This document shows, in pieces, positions 9,092-19,559 of a stretch of 64,000 bases of DNA. The DNA is taken from assembly GCF_004382795.1 (NCBI RefSeq), contig NZ_SMSG01000003.1, positions 372,001-436,000 on the forward strand. Reading direction: 5' to 3'. The stretch comes from Cumulibacter soli. Lineage in GTDB: Bacteria > Actinomycetota > Actinomycetes > Mycobacteriales > Antricoccaceae. The notes under the pieces were generated by a model that saw nothing but the letters and a program-made list of their open reading frames with translations, did not search any database and was not told the DNA's origin. A program made the translations under genes and the position numbers. Positions within the stretch are counted from its first letter, which is position 1. Each line of letters opens with the position of its first letter.

Positions 9092-9517
9092 ATGAAGATC
9101 AGCGAGATACTCAGCACAAAGGGCGCCGAGGTTGTCACGATGGCGCCGGATGCGACTATTCGGGACCTCGTCGACGTGATGGCCCAGCACAACATCGGAG
9201 CGGTCATCGTCAGTGCCGACGGCGAGGTAATCGAAGGCATCGTTTCTGAACGCGACGTCGTGCGCCACTTGAGCGACATTCCGTCGCTCGAGGGCACGCC
9301 GGTGCGCGCCATCATGACCGCGGTCGTACAGACCACCACGCTCGGAAATTCGGTCGATGGGCTGCGGCGGCAAATGACTGATGCGCGCGTGAGGCACGTC
9401 CCGGTGATCGAGGACGGCCGTATGGTCGGCATCGTGAGCATTGGTGACGTCGTGAAGTCGTCGATCGACGAACTTGAGTTCGAACGCGATCAACTCTCGA
9501 AGTACGTCAGTCAGTAG
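9092..9517 (+). CDS. CBS-domain protein (two CBS repeats)
   Basis: A 141-residue protein consisting of a tandem pair of CBS motifs, the module that binds adenine nucleotides and acts as an energy or signal sensor. The first repeat begins with VVTMAPDATIRDLVDVMAQ and the second with VQTTTLGNSVDGLRRQM, each followed by a conserved VIVSADGEVIEGIVSERD or VPVIEDGRMVGIVSIGD block. The ATG at 9092 follows GGGAG. It stands alone between ctaA and sufR, so its target is unknown. Confidence 0.85.
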   Translation: MKISEILSTKGAEVVTMAPDATIRDLVDVMAQHNIGAVIVSADGEVIEGIVSERDVVRHLSDIPSLEGTPVRAIMTAVVQTTTLGNSVDGLRRQMTDARVRHVPVIEDGRMVGIVSIGDVVKSSIDELEFERDQLSKYVSQ

Positions 9518-9549
9518 TTGACGTCGGCATCGGCGCACCCGGCTCTCGC

Positions 9550-9590
9550 TTAGGTAAGGCGAGCCTCGCTATTAGTTAGGCATGCCTGTG
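9550..9590 (+). promoter_or_regulatory. IdeR/DtxR-like iron box region upstream of sufR
   Basis: TTAGGTAAGGCGAGCCTCG at 9550-9568 matches the DtxR/IdeR consensus TTAGGTTAGGCTAACCTAA at 14 of 19 positions by eye. A second dyad, the perfect palindrome AGGCATGCCT, lies at 9578-9587 preceded by TTAGTT. The 8-mer TTAGGTAA from the first box recurs at 9634-9641, two bases before the sufR ATG. Iron-dependent repression of suf is the inference; the sites could instead serve SufR itself. Confidence 0.5.
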
Positions 9591-9642
9591 TCGGTGAGGT
9601 CACGAAGTCGATGGAATCGCGACACCCCACTAATTAGGTAAC

Positions 9643-10365
9643 ATGGGTGTTGTGAAAATCGCTCCAGCCGCTACCGAAGCCGTCGCCGTTCCGGCGTCCG
9701 GCGATGGTGGCACGCGCGAGCGCATCATCGGGCTGCTGCTGAATCACGGCTCGCAGACCGTCTCCGAACTCGCGGCGGCGCTGCAACTGACAGCGGCCGG
9801 CGTACGGCGACATCTGGACGTGATGCTCAACGATGGCCTGGTCGCCGAAACGTCGATCGAGGCCGGTCGGCGCGGGCGTCCAGCACGGCGCTACGCGCTC
9901 ACCGACGCGGCGAGAGACGACCTACCGCACACCTATGACGATCTCGCCGTATCGGCGTTACGACACATCGCGGCGGTCGCTGGTCGTCAGTCCGTTCGTG
10001 CGTTCGCGGACGAACAGGTCGTGGGTCTGGAACAACGGTGTCGTACCGCGATGGACGGAGCTGGCGACGATCCGCTCGCTCGTGCGGAGGCACTTGCGCG
10101 CGCCTTATCGGCAGAGGGCTACGCTGCGTCGGCGGAATCGCTGGCTTCTGGGGGGCAATTGTGCCAACGACATTGCCCCGTGGCGCACGTCGCCTCCGAG
10201 TTCCCCGAACTGTGTGAGGCCGAGACTGAGGTCATCGCGCGTTTGGTCGGCAGTCACGTGCAACGGCTAGCCACCATCGCGCGCGGCGACGGGGTCTGCA
10301 CCACACACGTACCAGGTACCGGGCCGCTCACGCTTAGCGCGCGTGAGCGATCCTCGACCACCTAA
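9643..10365 (+). CDS. sufR: SUF operon transcriptional regulator SufR
   Basis: Fe-S-cluster-sensing winged-helix repressor of the suf operon. The 240-residue protein has an N-terminal HTH ([20 protein letters not shown], residues 39-58) followed by the wing [13 protein letters not shown]. The C-terminal cluster region has C174, C178, C191 and C219 in [20 protein letters not shown] and [10 protein letters not shown], the actinobacterial SufR pattern. The ATG at 9643 has no clear ribosome site, and AT-rich CTAATTAGGTAAC lies immediately upstream, so the mRNA may be leaderless. sufB follows after 67 bases. Confidence 0.93.
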   Translation: MGVVKIAPAATEAVAVPASGDGGTRERIIGLLLNHGSQTVSELAAALQLTAAGVRRHLDVMLNDGLVAETSIEAGRRGRPARRYALTDAARDDLPHTYDDLAVSALRHIAAVAGRQSVRAFADEQVVGLEQRCRTAMDGAGDDPLARAEALARALSAEGYAASAESLASGGQLCQRHCPVAHVASEFPELCEAETEVIARLVGSHVQRLATIARGDGVCTTHVPGTGPLTLSARERSSTT

Positions 10366-10432
10366 ACAGCACAACAAACTATCCACACGTAATTCTCGAG
10401 CATTCGATAGCGAAGGAACACGAGGTTCTCTG

Positions 10433-11863
10433 ATGACCACCACCGAAGGCGTGCAGATCACTCAGGATGAGCACATTGAGGCCCTGAGTCGGTACAACTA
10501 CGGCTGGCACGATTCCGATGACGCGGGCGCGATCGCGAAGCGTGGACTGTCCGAGCAGGTAGTTCGCGAGATTTCCGCGTTGAAGAATGAGCCCGAGTGG
10601 ATGCTGAATACGCGGCTCAAGGCGCTGTCCTTGTTCGACAAAAAGCCGATGCCACAGTGGGGCGCCGACCTGTCCGGAATCGACTTCGACAACATCAAGT
10701 ACTTCGTCCGCTCGACCGAGAAGCAGGCGGCGAGCTGGGACGACCTGCCCGAGGACATCAAGAACACCTACGACAAGCTCGGCATCCCGGAGGCGGAAAA
10801 GCAGCGCCTCGTTGCCGGTGTCGCGGCGCAGTACGAGTCGGAGGTCGTCTACCACCAGATCCGTGAGGACCTGGAGGAGCAGGGCGTCATCTTCGTTGAC
10901 ACCGACACCGGACTGCGCGATTACCCAGAACTGTTCCAGGAGTACTTCGGCTCGGTCATCCCCGCCGGGGATAACAAGTTCTCCGCGCTGAACACGGCCG
11001 TATGGTCCGGTGGCTCGTTCATCTATGTGCCGAAGGGCGTACACGTCGAGATTCCGCTGCAGGCCTACTTCCGGATCAACACCGAGAACATGGGGCAGTT
11101 CGAGCGGACCTTGATCATCGTCGATGAGGACGCCTACGTGCATTACGTCGAAGGATGCACCGCGCCGATCTACTCGTCGGACTCGCTGCACTCTGCGGTC
11201 GTGGAGATCGTCGTGAAGAAGGGCGCACGCTGCCGCTACACGACTATCCAGAACTGGTCGAACAACGTGTACAACCTCGTCACCAAGCGTGCCAACGCGC
11301 ACGAGGGGGCGACCATGGAATGGATCGACGGCAATATCGGCTCCAAGGTCACCATGAAGTACCCGGCCGTGTTCATGCTCGGCGAGCACGCGCGCGGTGA
11401 GGTGTTGTCGGTGGCGTTCGCCGGTGAAGGGCAGCACCAGGACGCCGGTTCGAAGATGGTGCACCTCGCGCCGCACACCTCGTCCTCGATCATCTCGAAG
11501 TCGGTCGCGCGTGGTGGCGGTCGTGCGTCGTACCGCGGATTGGTCCGGGTCAACGCTCGCGCGGCCGGTTCGTCGTCGGTCGTGAAGTGTGATGCGTTGC
11601 TGGTCGATCAGATCAGCCGTTCGGACACCTATCCGTACGTCGATATTCGAAACGACGACGTGTCGATGGGTCACGAGGCGACGGTGACGAAGGTCAGCGA
11701 AGACCAGCTGTTCTACCTCATGTCGCGTGGCATGGAGGAGGACGAAGCGATGGCGATGATCGTGCGTGGGTTCGTCGAGCCGATCGCGAAGGAACTGCCG
11801 ATGGAATACGCGCTCGAGCTGAACCGCCTCATCGAACTGCAGATGGAAGGCGCGGTGGGCTAA
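10433..11863 (+). CDS. sufB: Fe-S cluster assembly scaffold SufB
   Basis: Subunit of the SufBC2D scaffold complex on which iron-sulfur clusters are built. The ATG at 10433 (GAAGGAACACGAGG upstream) gives 476 residues, the normal length, with no intein (unlike M. tuberculosis SufB, which carries one). Recognisable stretches are [15 protein letters not shown] at the N-terminus, [20 protein letters not shown] in the middle, and [17 protein letters not shown]-like sequence with [18 protein letters not shown] at the C-terminus. First structural gene of the suf operon. Confidence 0.97.
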   Translation: MTTTEGVQITQDEHIEALSRYNYGWHDSDDAGAIAKRGLSEQVVREISALKNEPEWMLNTRLKALSLFDKKPMPQWGADLSGIDFDNIKYFVRSTEKQAASWDDLPEDIKNTYDKLGIPEAEKQRLVAGVAAQYESEVVYHQIREDLEEQGVIFVDTDTGLRDYPELFQEYFGSVIPAGDNKFSALNTAVWSGGSFIYVPKGVHVEIPLQAYFRINTENMGQFERTLIIVDEDAYVHYVEGCTAPIYSSDSLHSAVVEIVVKKGARCRYTTIQNWSNNVYNLVTKRANAHEGATMEWIDGNIGSKVTMKYPAVFMLGEHARGEVLSVAFAGEGQHQDAGSKMVHLAPHTSSSIISKSVARGGGRASYRGLVRVNARAAGSSSVVKCDALLVDQISRSDTYPYVDIRNDDVSMGHEATVTKVSEDQLFYLMSRGMEEDEAMAMIVRGFVEPIAKELPMEYALELNRLIELQMEGAVG

Positions 11864-11939
11864 CTGCCCGCGTGGCGCGGAGGGTTGCCGCGCCGCACAG
11901 CAGTAGTTACCAGCGGCCACCACACGAGAGAAGAAGAGA

Positions 11940-13109
11940 ATGACTGCTACCGATATCCCTGCCGTGGCGCAGGCGATCGAGACGACCGACAAGGTCCTGT
12001 CCCACCTGCACCCCGAAGGCTCCACCGACGTCGCCGATCACGCGATTCCGTCAGGGCACGAGGAGATCTGGCGATTCACCCCGATGCGCCGGATGCGCGA
12101 TCTGCACAAAGATGCGGCGTTCGGCGGACAGATCGAGGTGTCGATCGAAAAGCCTGCCGAGGTTGCTGCGGAGGTCTCTGCGGCGGCTACTGACCAGCAA
12201 GGTGTCACCGGGTTCCTGCCGACAGATCGAGTGACCGCGCGCGCGTGGCATGCCGCCGACGAGGTACGCACCATCACCGTGCCCAGCGACGTCGTCCTGG
12301 ATGAGCCAGTAGTCGTGCGGCACACCGGCAGCGATGCCGGTGCCGCGGTCGCGGCGCACACCGTCGTGGTCGCCGGCAAGTTCAGCAAATCGACGATCGT
12401 GTTCGACTTTCAGGGCTCGAGCACCTTGGCCGACACCGTCGAGTTCCTGGTTGAGGACGGCTCACAACTAACCGTCGTCGTTGTCGACGATTGGGCGGAC
12501 GACGGTTTCCACCACTCTGCGCAGCACGCGCGGATCGGTCGTGACGCCCAGTTCAAGCACATCGCGGTGACCTTCGGCGGGGATCTCGTCCGCGCGAACA
12601 CGTCCGTGTCGTACGCCGGACCAGGTGGCCAGGCAGAACTGCTGGGCATCTATTTCGCCGATGCCGGGCAGCACATCGAACACCGTCTGTTCGTCGATCA
12701 CGACGCGCCAAAGACCAAGAGCAACGTCGACTACAAGGGCGCACTACAGGGTAAGGACGCGCACACCGTGTGGATCGGTGACGTTCTGATCCGCAAGGTC
12801 GCCGAAGGTATCGAGACCTACGAGGCAAACCGCAACCTGGTGCTCACCGAGGGATGCCGCGCCGATTCGGTACCGAACCTGGAGATCGAGACCGGTGAGA
12901 TCGAGGGCGCCGGGCACGCCTCGACCACTGGCCGGTTTGACGACGAGCAGTTGTTCTACCTGCAGTCGCGCGGTATTCCGGCCGAGGAGGCCCGCCGACT
13001 CGTCGTACGCGGATTCTTCGCCGACATCATTCGGAAAATCGGCATCCCGTCGATCGAGGAGAAGCTCATCGAGGCCGTCGAGGTCGAGCTCGCCCGATCG
13101 AACGCCTAA
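11940..13109 (+). CDS. sufD: Fe-S cluster assembly protein SufD
   Basis: SufB paralogue that completes the SufBC2D scaffold and assists iron acquisition. The product has 389 residues. The C-terminal beta-helix shows VDYKGALQGKDAHTVWIGDV, TYEANRNLVLTEGCRADSVP and LFYLQSRGIPAEEARRLVVR, which mirror the SufB C-terminus. The ATG at 11940 follows GAGAGAAGAAGAGA. The gap to sufB is 76 bases and to sufC 43 bases. Confidence 0.95.
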   Translation: MTATDIPAVAQAIETTDKVLSHLHPEGSTDVADHAIPSGHEEIWRFTPMRRMRDLHKDAAFGGQIEVSIEKPAEVAAEVSAAATDQQGVTGFLPTDRVTARAWHAADEVRTITVPSDVVLDEPVVVRHTGSDAGAAVAAHTVVVAGKFSKSTIVFDFQGSSTLADTVEFLVEDGSQLTVVVVDDWADDGFHHSAQHARIGRDAQFKHIAVTFGGDLVRANTSVSYAGPGGQAELLGIYFADAGQHIEHRLFVDHDAPKTKSNVDYKGALQGKDAHTVWIGDVLIRKVAEGIETYEANRNLVLTEGCRADSVPNLEIETGEIEGAGHASTTGRFDDEQLFYLQSRGIPAEEARRLVVRGFFADIIRKIGIPSIEEKLIEAVEVELARSNA

Positions 13110-13152
13110 GACATTCCAGCCATACATCGAAATTTTCAGGAGAACAGCAACC

Positions 13153-13917
13153 GTGGCAACGCTTGAGATCCGCGATCTGCACGTCAGTGTCAACACCGAA
13201 ACCGGTGCCAAGCCCATTCTTAAGGGCGTCAATCTCACGATTAAGCAGGGCGAAACGCACGCCATCATGGGCCCGAACGGCTCGGGCAAGTCGACGCTGG
13301 CCTACAGCGTCGCGGGCCACCCGAAGTACACGATCACCTCAGGTGAAGTGCTGCTGGACGGAGAGGACGTCCTGGGCATGACGGTCGATGAGCGTGCCCG
13401 GGCAGGCATGTTCCTGGCGATGCAGTACCCGGTCGAGGTGCCAGGCGTGTCGGTGGCCAACTTCCTGCGCACCGCAGCCACCGCCGTACGCGGTGAGGCG
13501 CCGAAGCTGCGCACCTGGGTCAAGGAAGTCAAGGAAGCGATGACTGACCTCAAGATGGACCCCGAGTTCAGCGAGCGGTCGGTGAATGAAGGCTTCTCCG
13601 GCGGTGAGAAGAAGCGTCACGAGATTCTGCAGATGGAACTGCTGAAGCCGAAGGTCGCGATCCTCGACGAGACGGACTCGGGTCTGGATATCGACGCGCT
13701 GCGTGTCGTGTCCGAGGGAGTCAATCGGGTACACGCAGCCGGTGACACGGCGACCGTGCTGATCACGCACTACACGCGAATCCTGCGCTACGTGAAGCCG
13801 GACTACGTGCACGTGTTTGCCGGCGGCAAGGTCGTCGAGTCCGGTGGTCCGGAACTGGCTGAAGAGCTTGAGGCCAACGGTTACGAGCGTTTCGTGAACG
13901 TGGGCGCCGAGGCGTGA
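13153..13917 (+). CDS. sufC: Fe-S cluster assembly ATPase SufC
   Basis: ABC-type ATPase that drives conformational change in the SufBD scaffold. The GTG at 13153 (AGGAGAACAGCAACC upstream) gives 254 residues. Walker A is GPNGSGKSTL, the signature motif FSGGEKKRHEILQ, Walker B VAILDETDSGLD, and the switch histidine lies in LITHYTRIL. The D-loop and the Lys-Lys-Arg signature are typical of SufC rather than a transporter. The last bases overlap sufS (GTGA). Confidence 0.97.
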   Translation: MATLEIRDLHVSVNTETGAKPILKGVNLTIKQGETHAIMGPNGSGKSTLAYSVAGHPKYTITSGEVLLDGEDVLGMTVDERARAGMFLAMQYPVEVPGVSVANFLRTAATAVRGEAPKLRTWVKEVKEAMTDLKMDPEFSERSVNEGFSGGEKKRHEILQMELLKPKVAILDETDSGLDIDALRVVSEGVNRVHAAGDTATVLITHYTRILRYVKPDYVHVFAGGKVVESGGPELAEELEANGYERFVNVGAEA

Positions 13918-15176
13918 ACACACCGGCGTCGTACGACGTGACGGAGGTCCGTAAGGATTTTCCGATCTTCTCGCGCGTCTTCGACGACGGCGTGCCGCTG
14001 GTATATCTGGATTCGGCGAACACCTCGCAGAAGCCGCAGTCGGTGATCGATGTGATGAGTGATCATTTCGCTCATCACAACGCCAATGTGGCGCGCGCCA
14101 TGCATCGCCTCGGTGCGGAGTCCACCGAGGCGATGGAAGGCGCGCGGGCGCGGCTCGCTCAGTTCATCGGTGCGGCGCGGCCCGAGGAAATCGTGTTCAC
14201 CAAGAACGCGTCCGAGGCGCTGAACCTGCTCGCTCGCACGATGGGCGATGTGCGAGGCGATCTCGAACTACGCGCCGGCGATGAGATCGTGATTTCCGAG
14301 ATGGAACATCACTCGAATATCGTGCCCTGGCAATTGCTGGCCGAACGTACCGGTGCGGTGTTGCGGTGGTTCGAGATCACCGACGAGGGTCGTCTTGACC
14401 TCAGCGGTATCGACGAGTTGATCAATGAGCGCACCAAGATCGTGTCGATCACTCACGTGTCCAACATGTTGGGCACGATCAACCCGATCCGCGCGATCGC
14501 TGACAAGGCGCACTCCGTCGGTGCGCTGATGTTCGTTGACGCGTCGCAGGCCGTACCGCAAATGCCGTACGACGTGGCCTCGCTCGGCGCGGATGCTGTC
14601 GCGTTCACTGGTCACAAGATGCTGGGACCGACCGGTATCGGCGTGCTCTGGGCCCGGTACGACCTGCTCGATCAGCTCCCGCCGTTCCTCGGCGGCGGCG
14701 AAATGATCGAAATCGTGAAGATGAGCGGATCGACGTACGCACCTCCGCCGGCACGATTCGAAGCGGGGACTCCGCCGATCGTGCAGATCATTGGGCTCGG
14801 TGCTGCGGTGGACTACCTCGAGAATCTGGGGATGAACGCGGTTGCTGAGCACGAGCGTGAGTTGACGGCGTACACGCTTGATGCGCTGCAGACGGTGAAG
14901 GGCGTGCGCATTCTGGGCCCGACCACGACTGAAGATCGTGGGGGAGCGGTGAGTTTCGAACTCGCCGAGGTGCACCCGCACGACGTCGGGCAGATCCTCG
15001 ATTCACACGGGGTCGCTATCCGTGGTGGGCATCACTGCGCGCGACCGGTGCACGAACGATACGGTGTGGCCGCGTCGAATCGCGTGTCGCCCTATCTTTA
15101 TTCGACGACCGCGGAAATAGATGTGCTCATCGAGGGGTTAGAGAAGGTCAAGGCCTTCTTCCGCGTGAGCTACTAG
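13914..15176 (+). CDS. sufS: Cysteine desulfurase SufS
   Basis: PLP enzyme that removes sulfur from cysteine and passes it, via SufU, to the SufBCD scaffold. The 420-residue class II desulfurase has the PLP lysine K235 in AFTGHKMLGPTGIG and the persulfide-forming C375 in GGHHCARPVHERYG. The GTG start overlaps the sufC stop by four bases, which implies translational coupling. Confidence 0.97.
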   Translation: MNTPASYDVTEVRKDFPIFSRVFDDGVPLVYLDSANTSQKPQSVIDVMSDHFAHHNANVARAMHRLGAESTEAMEGARARLAQFIGAARPEEIVFTKNASEALNLLARTMGDVRGDLELRAGDEIVISEMEHHSNIVPWQLLAERTGAVLRWFEITDEGRLDLSGIDELINERTKIVSITHVSNMLGTINPIRAIADKAHSVGALMFVDASQAVPQMPYDVASLGADAVAFTGHKMLGPTGIGVLWARYDLLDQLPPFLGGGEMIEIVKMSGSTYAPPPARFEAGTPPIVQIIGLGAAVDYLENLGMNAVAEHERELTAYTLDALQTVKGVRILGPTTTEDRGGAVSFELAEVHPHDVGQILDSHGVAIRGGHHCARPVHERYGVAASNRVSPYLYSTTAEIDVLIEGLEKVKAFFRVSY

Positions 15177-15185
15177 GAGCATTTG

Positions 15186-15644
15186 GTGCAGGTTGAGTCG
15201 ATGTACCAGGAAATCATCCTGGATCACTACAAGAACCCGCAGGGCAAAGGGCTGCGCGAGCCTTTTGGCGGCGAGGCTCATCACGTCAACCCGTCGTGTG
15301 GCGACGAGGTGACGTTGCGTGTGCAGCTATCGGATGACGGCACTGTCGTCGATGATGTGTCGTACGACGGGGTCGGCTGCTCCATCAGCCAAGCGTCGGT
15401 GTCGGTACTGCACGAACTCGTCACCGGCCGCTCCGTCGACGATGCGTTTGAGAAGATGTCGGCATTTACCGAACTCATGCAGAGCAAGGGAGCGGCCGAA
15501 CCGGACGAGGATGTGCTGGAGGACGGCGTGGCGTTCGTCGGCGTCGCGAAGTTCCCATCCAGAATCAAATGTGCGTTGCTGGGTTGGATGGCTTTCAAAG
15601 ACGCCGCAGCGCGCGCGGGTGCTGCCGTACCAGAGGGGAAGTAA
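15186..15644 (+). CDS. sufU: Zinc-dependent sulfurtransferase SufU
   Basis: Accepts persulfide sulfur from SufS. The IscU-like protein has the SufU zinc ligands C38, D40, C65 and C129 (NPSCGDEV, GVGCSISQAS, SRIKCALLGW) and the insertion between the second and third Cys that separates SufU from IscU. The GTG at 15186 was chosen because AGGAGC, overlapping the sufS stop, sits six bases upstream; an in-frame ATG lies at 15201. Length 152 residues. Confidence 0.94.
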   Translation: MQVESMYQEIILDHYKNPQGKGLREPFGGEAHHVNPSCGDEVTLRVQLSDDGTVVDDVSYDGVGCSISQASVSVLHELVTGRSVDDAFEKMSAFTELMQSKGAAEPDEDVLEDGVAFVGVAKFPSRIKCALLGWMAFKDAAARAGAAVPEGK

Positions 15645-15647
15645 GAC

Positions 15648-15989
15648 ATGTCCGAGGATACGAAAACAGCGAAGCTCGACGATCTGGAAGAGGCACTGCG
15701 CGACGTAGTTGATCCTGAGCTCGGGATCAACGTGGTCGACCTCGGCCTGGTCTACGGCATGGACATCGACGACAGTGACGTCGCGACGGTCGATATGACC
15801 CTGACGTCCGCTGCCTGTCCGCTGACTGACGTGATCGAAGAGCAGGTCAACCAGGCCGTCACCGGCGGTCCCGGCCCTGGGTTGTGTGCTGACGTCAAGA
15901 TCAACTGGGTCTGGATGCCGCCGTGGTCGATGGACAAGATCACTGACGATGGTCGCGAGCAATTACGCGCACTCGGTTTCAACATCTAA
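15648..15989 (+). CDS. sufT: SufT-type metal-sulfur cluster maturation factor (MIP18/DUF59)
   Basis: A 113-residue PaaD/MIP18-family protein that assists maturation of Fe-S enzymes. Motifs are VVDPELGINVVDLGLVYG near residue 20 and TLTSAACPLTDVIEEQV with the family Cys. It starts three bases after the sufU stop and closes the core SUF operon sufR-B-D-C-S-U-T, the order also found in mycobacteria. Confidence 0.92.
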   Translation: MSEDTKTAKLDDLEEALRDVVDPELGINVVDLGLVYGMDIDDSDVATVDMTLTSAACPLTDVIEEQVNQAVTGGPGPGLCADVKINWVWMPPWSMDKITDDGREQLRALGFNI

Positions 15990-15995
15990 CCCGAG

Positions 15996-17033
15996 GTGGC
16001 GTTCCGTTCGTCCGACAGGTCATTCCTTCGGCTGCCCGAGAAGATCCTGTCGCCCGTTCGCTCGCTCGCGGTTCGCATCGGAATCGCGCTGCTGTTGGTG
16101 GCTATCGTGGTCTTCGCGGTATACATCGATCGAGATGGATATCGAGACGTCGATGATGCGGGCGTGGACCTGCTGGATGCGGTGTATTACACGACAGTGA
16201 CGATGACGACCACCGGATACGGCGACATCACGCCGGTGTCGGACTCCGCGCGCATGGTGAATATCGTGCTGATTACCCCGCTGCGCGTCATGTTCCTGAT
16301 CCTGCTGGTCGGGACCACGTTGGAAGTGTTGGCTAGTCAGGGACGCGAGCGTGTTCGTCTGGCTCGCTGGAGGAAGCACATGCACAAGCACGTCGTCGTG
16401 GTCGGATACGGCACGAAAGGCCGCTCCGCCGTCTCCACCTTGCTGAGCACCGGCAAGGATGCCGATCACATCTTGGTGATTGATCCTTCCGATCAAGCGA
16501 CCCGTCAGGCGCAGGCCGATGGTGTCGCATCGATCGTCGGTGATGGCTCGCGGCGCGAAGTACTCGAGCGTGCGCACGTAGCGGACGCCGAGAAAATCAT
16601 CATCACCGCCAACCGCGACGACACCGCTGTGCTGGTCACGTTGACCGCACGCCAACTCAATGCGGACGCGCACATCATTGCGGCTGTACGCGAGCAGAGC
16701 AACGTTCACCTGTTGCGGCAGAGCGGCGCGGACAATGTGGTGACATCCTCGGATTCGATCGGCCGGATGTTGGCCATCGCGTCGATAAATCCCGGCCTGG
16801 CGGATGTTCTCGATGACTTGCTCAGCCCCGGCGAAGGCCTCGAAGTTACCGGCCGCCCGGTGCATCCGGACGAGGTAGGACGTTCGCCGAAGTGGTGTTC
16901 GGATCAGGTGATGGCCGTCCTACGTGGCGGTCAGCGATACCGGTTCTACGACGATGAGGTCGCCTCGTTGCTGCCGAACGACACGCTCATCGTCGTCCGC
17001 GACGGTTCACGGCACCGGCCCCCGCCCGAATAG
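15996..17033 (+). CDS. Two-TM potassium channel with RCK (TrkA-N) domain
   Basis: Ligand-gated K+ channel of MthK-like architecture, 345 residues. TM1 is at about 24-43, the pore helix and selectivity filter TTGYGD at 72-77, and TM2 at about 85-108. A cytoplasmic Rossmann RCK domain starts with HVVVVGYGTKGRSAV near residue 128, followed by a TrkA-C-like tail. The GTG at 15996 lies six bases after sufT but has only a weak ribosome site, so the exact start is uncertain. Its position makes it a likely member of the suf transcript. Confidence 0.88.
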   Translation: MAFRSSDRSFLRLPEKILSPVRSLAVRIGIALLLVAIVVFAVYIDRDGYRDVDDAGVDLLDAVYYTTVTMTTTGYGDITPVSDSARMVNIVLITPLRVMFLILLVGTTLEVLASQGRERVRLARWRKHMHKHVVVVGYGTKGRSAVSTLLSTGKDADHILVIDPSDQATRQAQADGVASIVGDGSRREVLERAHVADAEKIIITANRDDTAVLVTLTARQLNADAHIIAAVREQSNVHLLRQSGADNVVTSSDSIGRMLAIASINPGLADVLDDLLSPGEGLEVTGRPVHPDEVGRSPKWCSDQVMAVLRGGQRYRFYDDEVASLLPNDTLIVVRDGSRHRPPPE

Positions 17034-17053
17034 CGGGCGGCCAGAGCCAATGA

Positions 17054-17075
17054 CGGCTCGGTGATCGCCGAGCCG
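17054..17075. terminator. Hairpin between convergent genes
   Basis: CGGCTCGG-TGATCG-CCGAGCCG, a perfect 8-bp GC-rich stem with a 6-base loop, between the stops of the potassium channel and the convergent small membrane protein. There is no T-tract. It could terminate in both directions. Confidence 0.55.
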
Positions 17076-17080
17076 CTGTC

Positions 17081-17362
17081 TCAGAATGCGCTCAACACAA
17101 GGCCCGGTGGCAACATGACGAGCACTATCGCGGCGATGATCATCGCCGCGGCGAAGTAACCCTGCGCTTGACGAGTCCGTAGCAATTGCGTGCGACGTAC
17201 CCGCCACAGCAACGCCGCGGCAACAGCGGCGCCGGCGAGGAGCGTGATCAGCGTGACGGCCAGGTTGGCGTCATACGCGATATGCAGCGAGAGAAACACC
17301 GCGACCCCGATCAGCAGTCCGAATCCGGCCGATCGCGGTGCGAGCCATCGATTGATCAGCAT
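17081..17362 (-). CDS. Small membrane protein, three predicted TM helices
   Basis: A 93-residue hydrophobic protein starting at ATG 17362. Segments at roughly 12-28, 34-53 and 69-90 are membrane-spanning, with a basic loop RVRRTQLLRTRQAQ between the second and third. The topology resembles DUF3017-type actinobacterial proteins, but I cannot confirm a family. It is divergent from the next small membrane protein. Confidence 0.6.
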   Translation of the reverse strand: MLINRWLAPRSAGFGLLIGVAVFLSLHIAYDANLAVTLITLLAGAAVAAALLWRVRRTQLLRTRQAQGYFAAAMIIAAIVLVMLPPGLVLSAF

Positions 17363-17404
17363 GCCACCTCCCTAAGCTCCGTGCGGCACTTTACACTCGG
17401 TGCG

Positions 17405-17710
17405 ATGTCCTTCCTTGATCCGTATGCTGCCGGGGACCCGAACCCCGATGAACTGAACCCGTACTTCGTGCACTTGTGCGCGGCGGGGGCGGCTGCATGC
17501 GGTATCACCTGGATGTTCCTGGACAACCTGATGGTGCGCATCGTGCTCGCGGCGATCCTCATTGGGCTACTGACGGCCATCGCGGTGCGCGGCGTCACTC
17601 AAGTCGATCCGGATGCTCCAGCCGCGCACGAGCGTGAGGGCGCGACCCGCGCGGTGGGCCCTGGCTTGAATCAGCCGCTGGTGCGACTGCCCAAATCCCT
17701 CCGCGACTAA
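17405..17710 (+). CDS. Small membrane protein, two predicted TM helices
   Basis: A 101-residue protein starting at ATG 17405. The first 22 residues are acidic and Pro-rich (DPYAAGDPNPDELNPYF). Two hydrophobic helices at about 23-41 and 44-63 follow, then a charged cytoplasmic tail. Function unknown. A longer in-frame version starting at 17186 overlaps the opposite-strand gene and was not used. Confidence 0.55.
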   Translation: MSFLDPYAAGDPNPDELNPYFVHLCAAGAAACGITWMFLDNLMVRIVLAAILIGLLTAIAVRGVTQVDPDAPAAHEREGATRAVGPGLNQPLVRLPKSLRD

Positions 17711-17890
17711 CGACGCCGCGCTTGCCAACAATTCAATGGCCTGGCGCCTCGCCATGGACCGACTGACCTGTCGACTGGCCCGGATGGTCCTGCAGCAGGC
17801 GTCCGGATCGTGTCGCGAAGCACCGCGCGTACCCGGAAAGTCGGTGGACGAACCACCTAGAATGGATTGGTTCCCCTGGTGCCGAAATGA

Positions 17891-19501
<1,611 letters not shown>

Positions 19502-19559
19502 GCCGGACACCGTCCAGCGCGCATCCGCCGCTGCGCTGAGGGCGGTCGGGACGCTGCAA

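Noticed and set aside
10433-11863. Possible intein in SufB
   Set aside because: Mycobacterial SufB often carries one, but this protein is a continuous 476 residues without intein blocks.
10379-12025. A 548-codon open frame antisense to sufB and the start of sufD
   Set aside because: Composition is Arg/His/Val/Asp-rich with no domain; it mirrors the codon bias of the sense suf genes, which are unmistakable.
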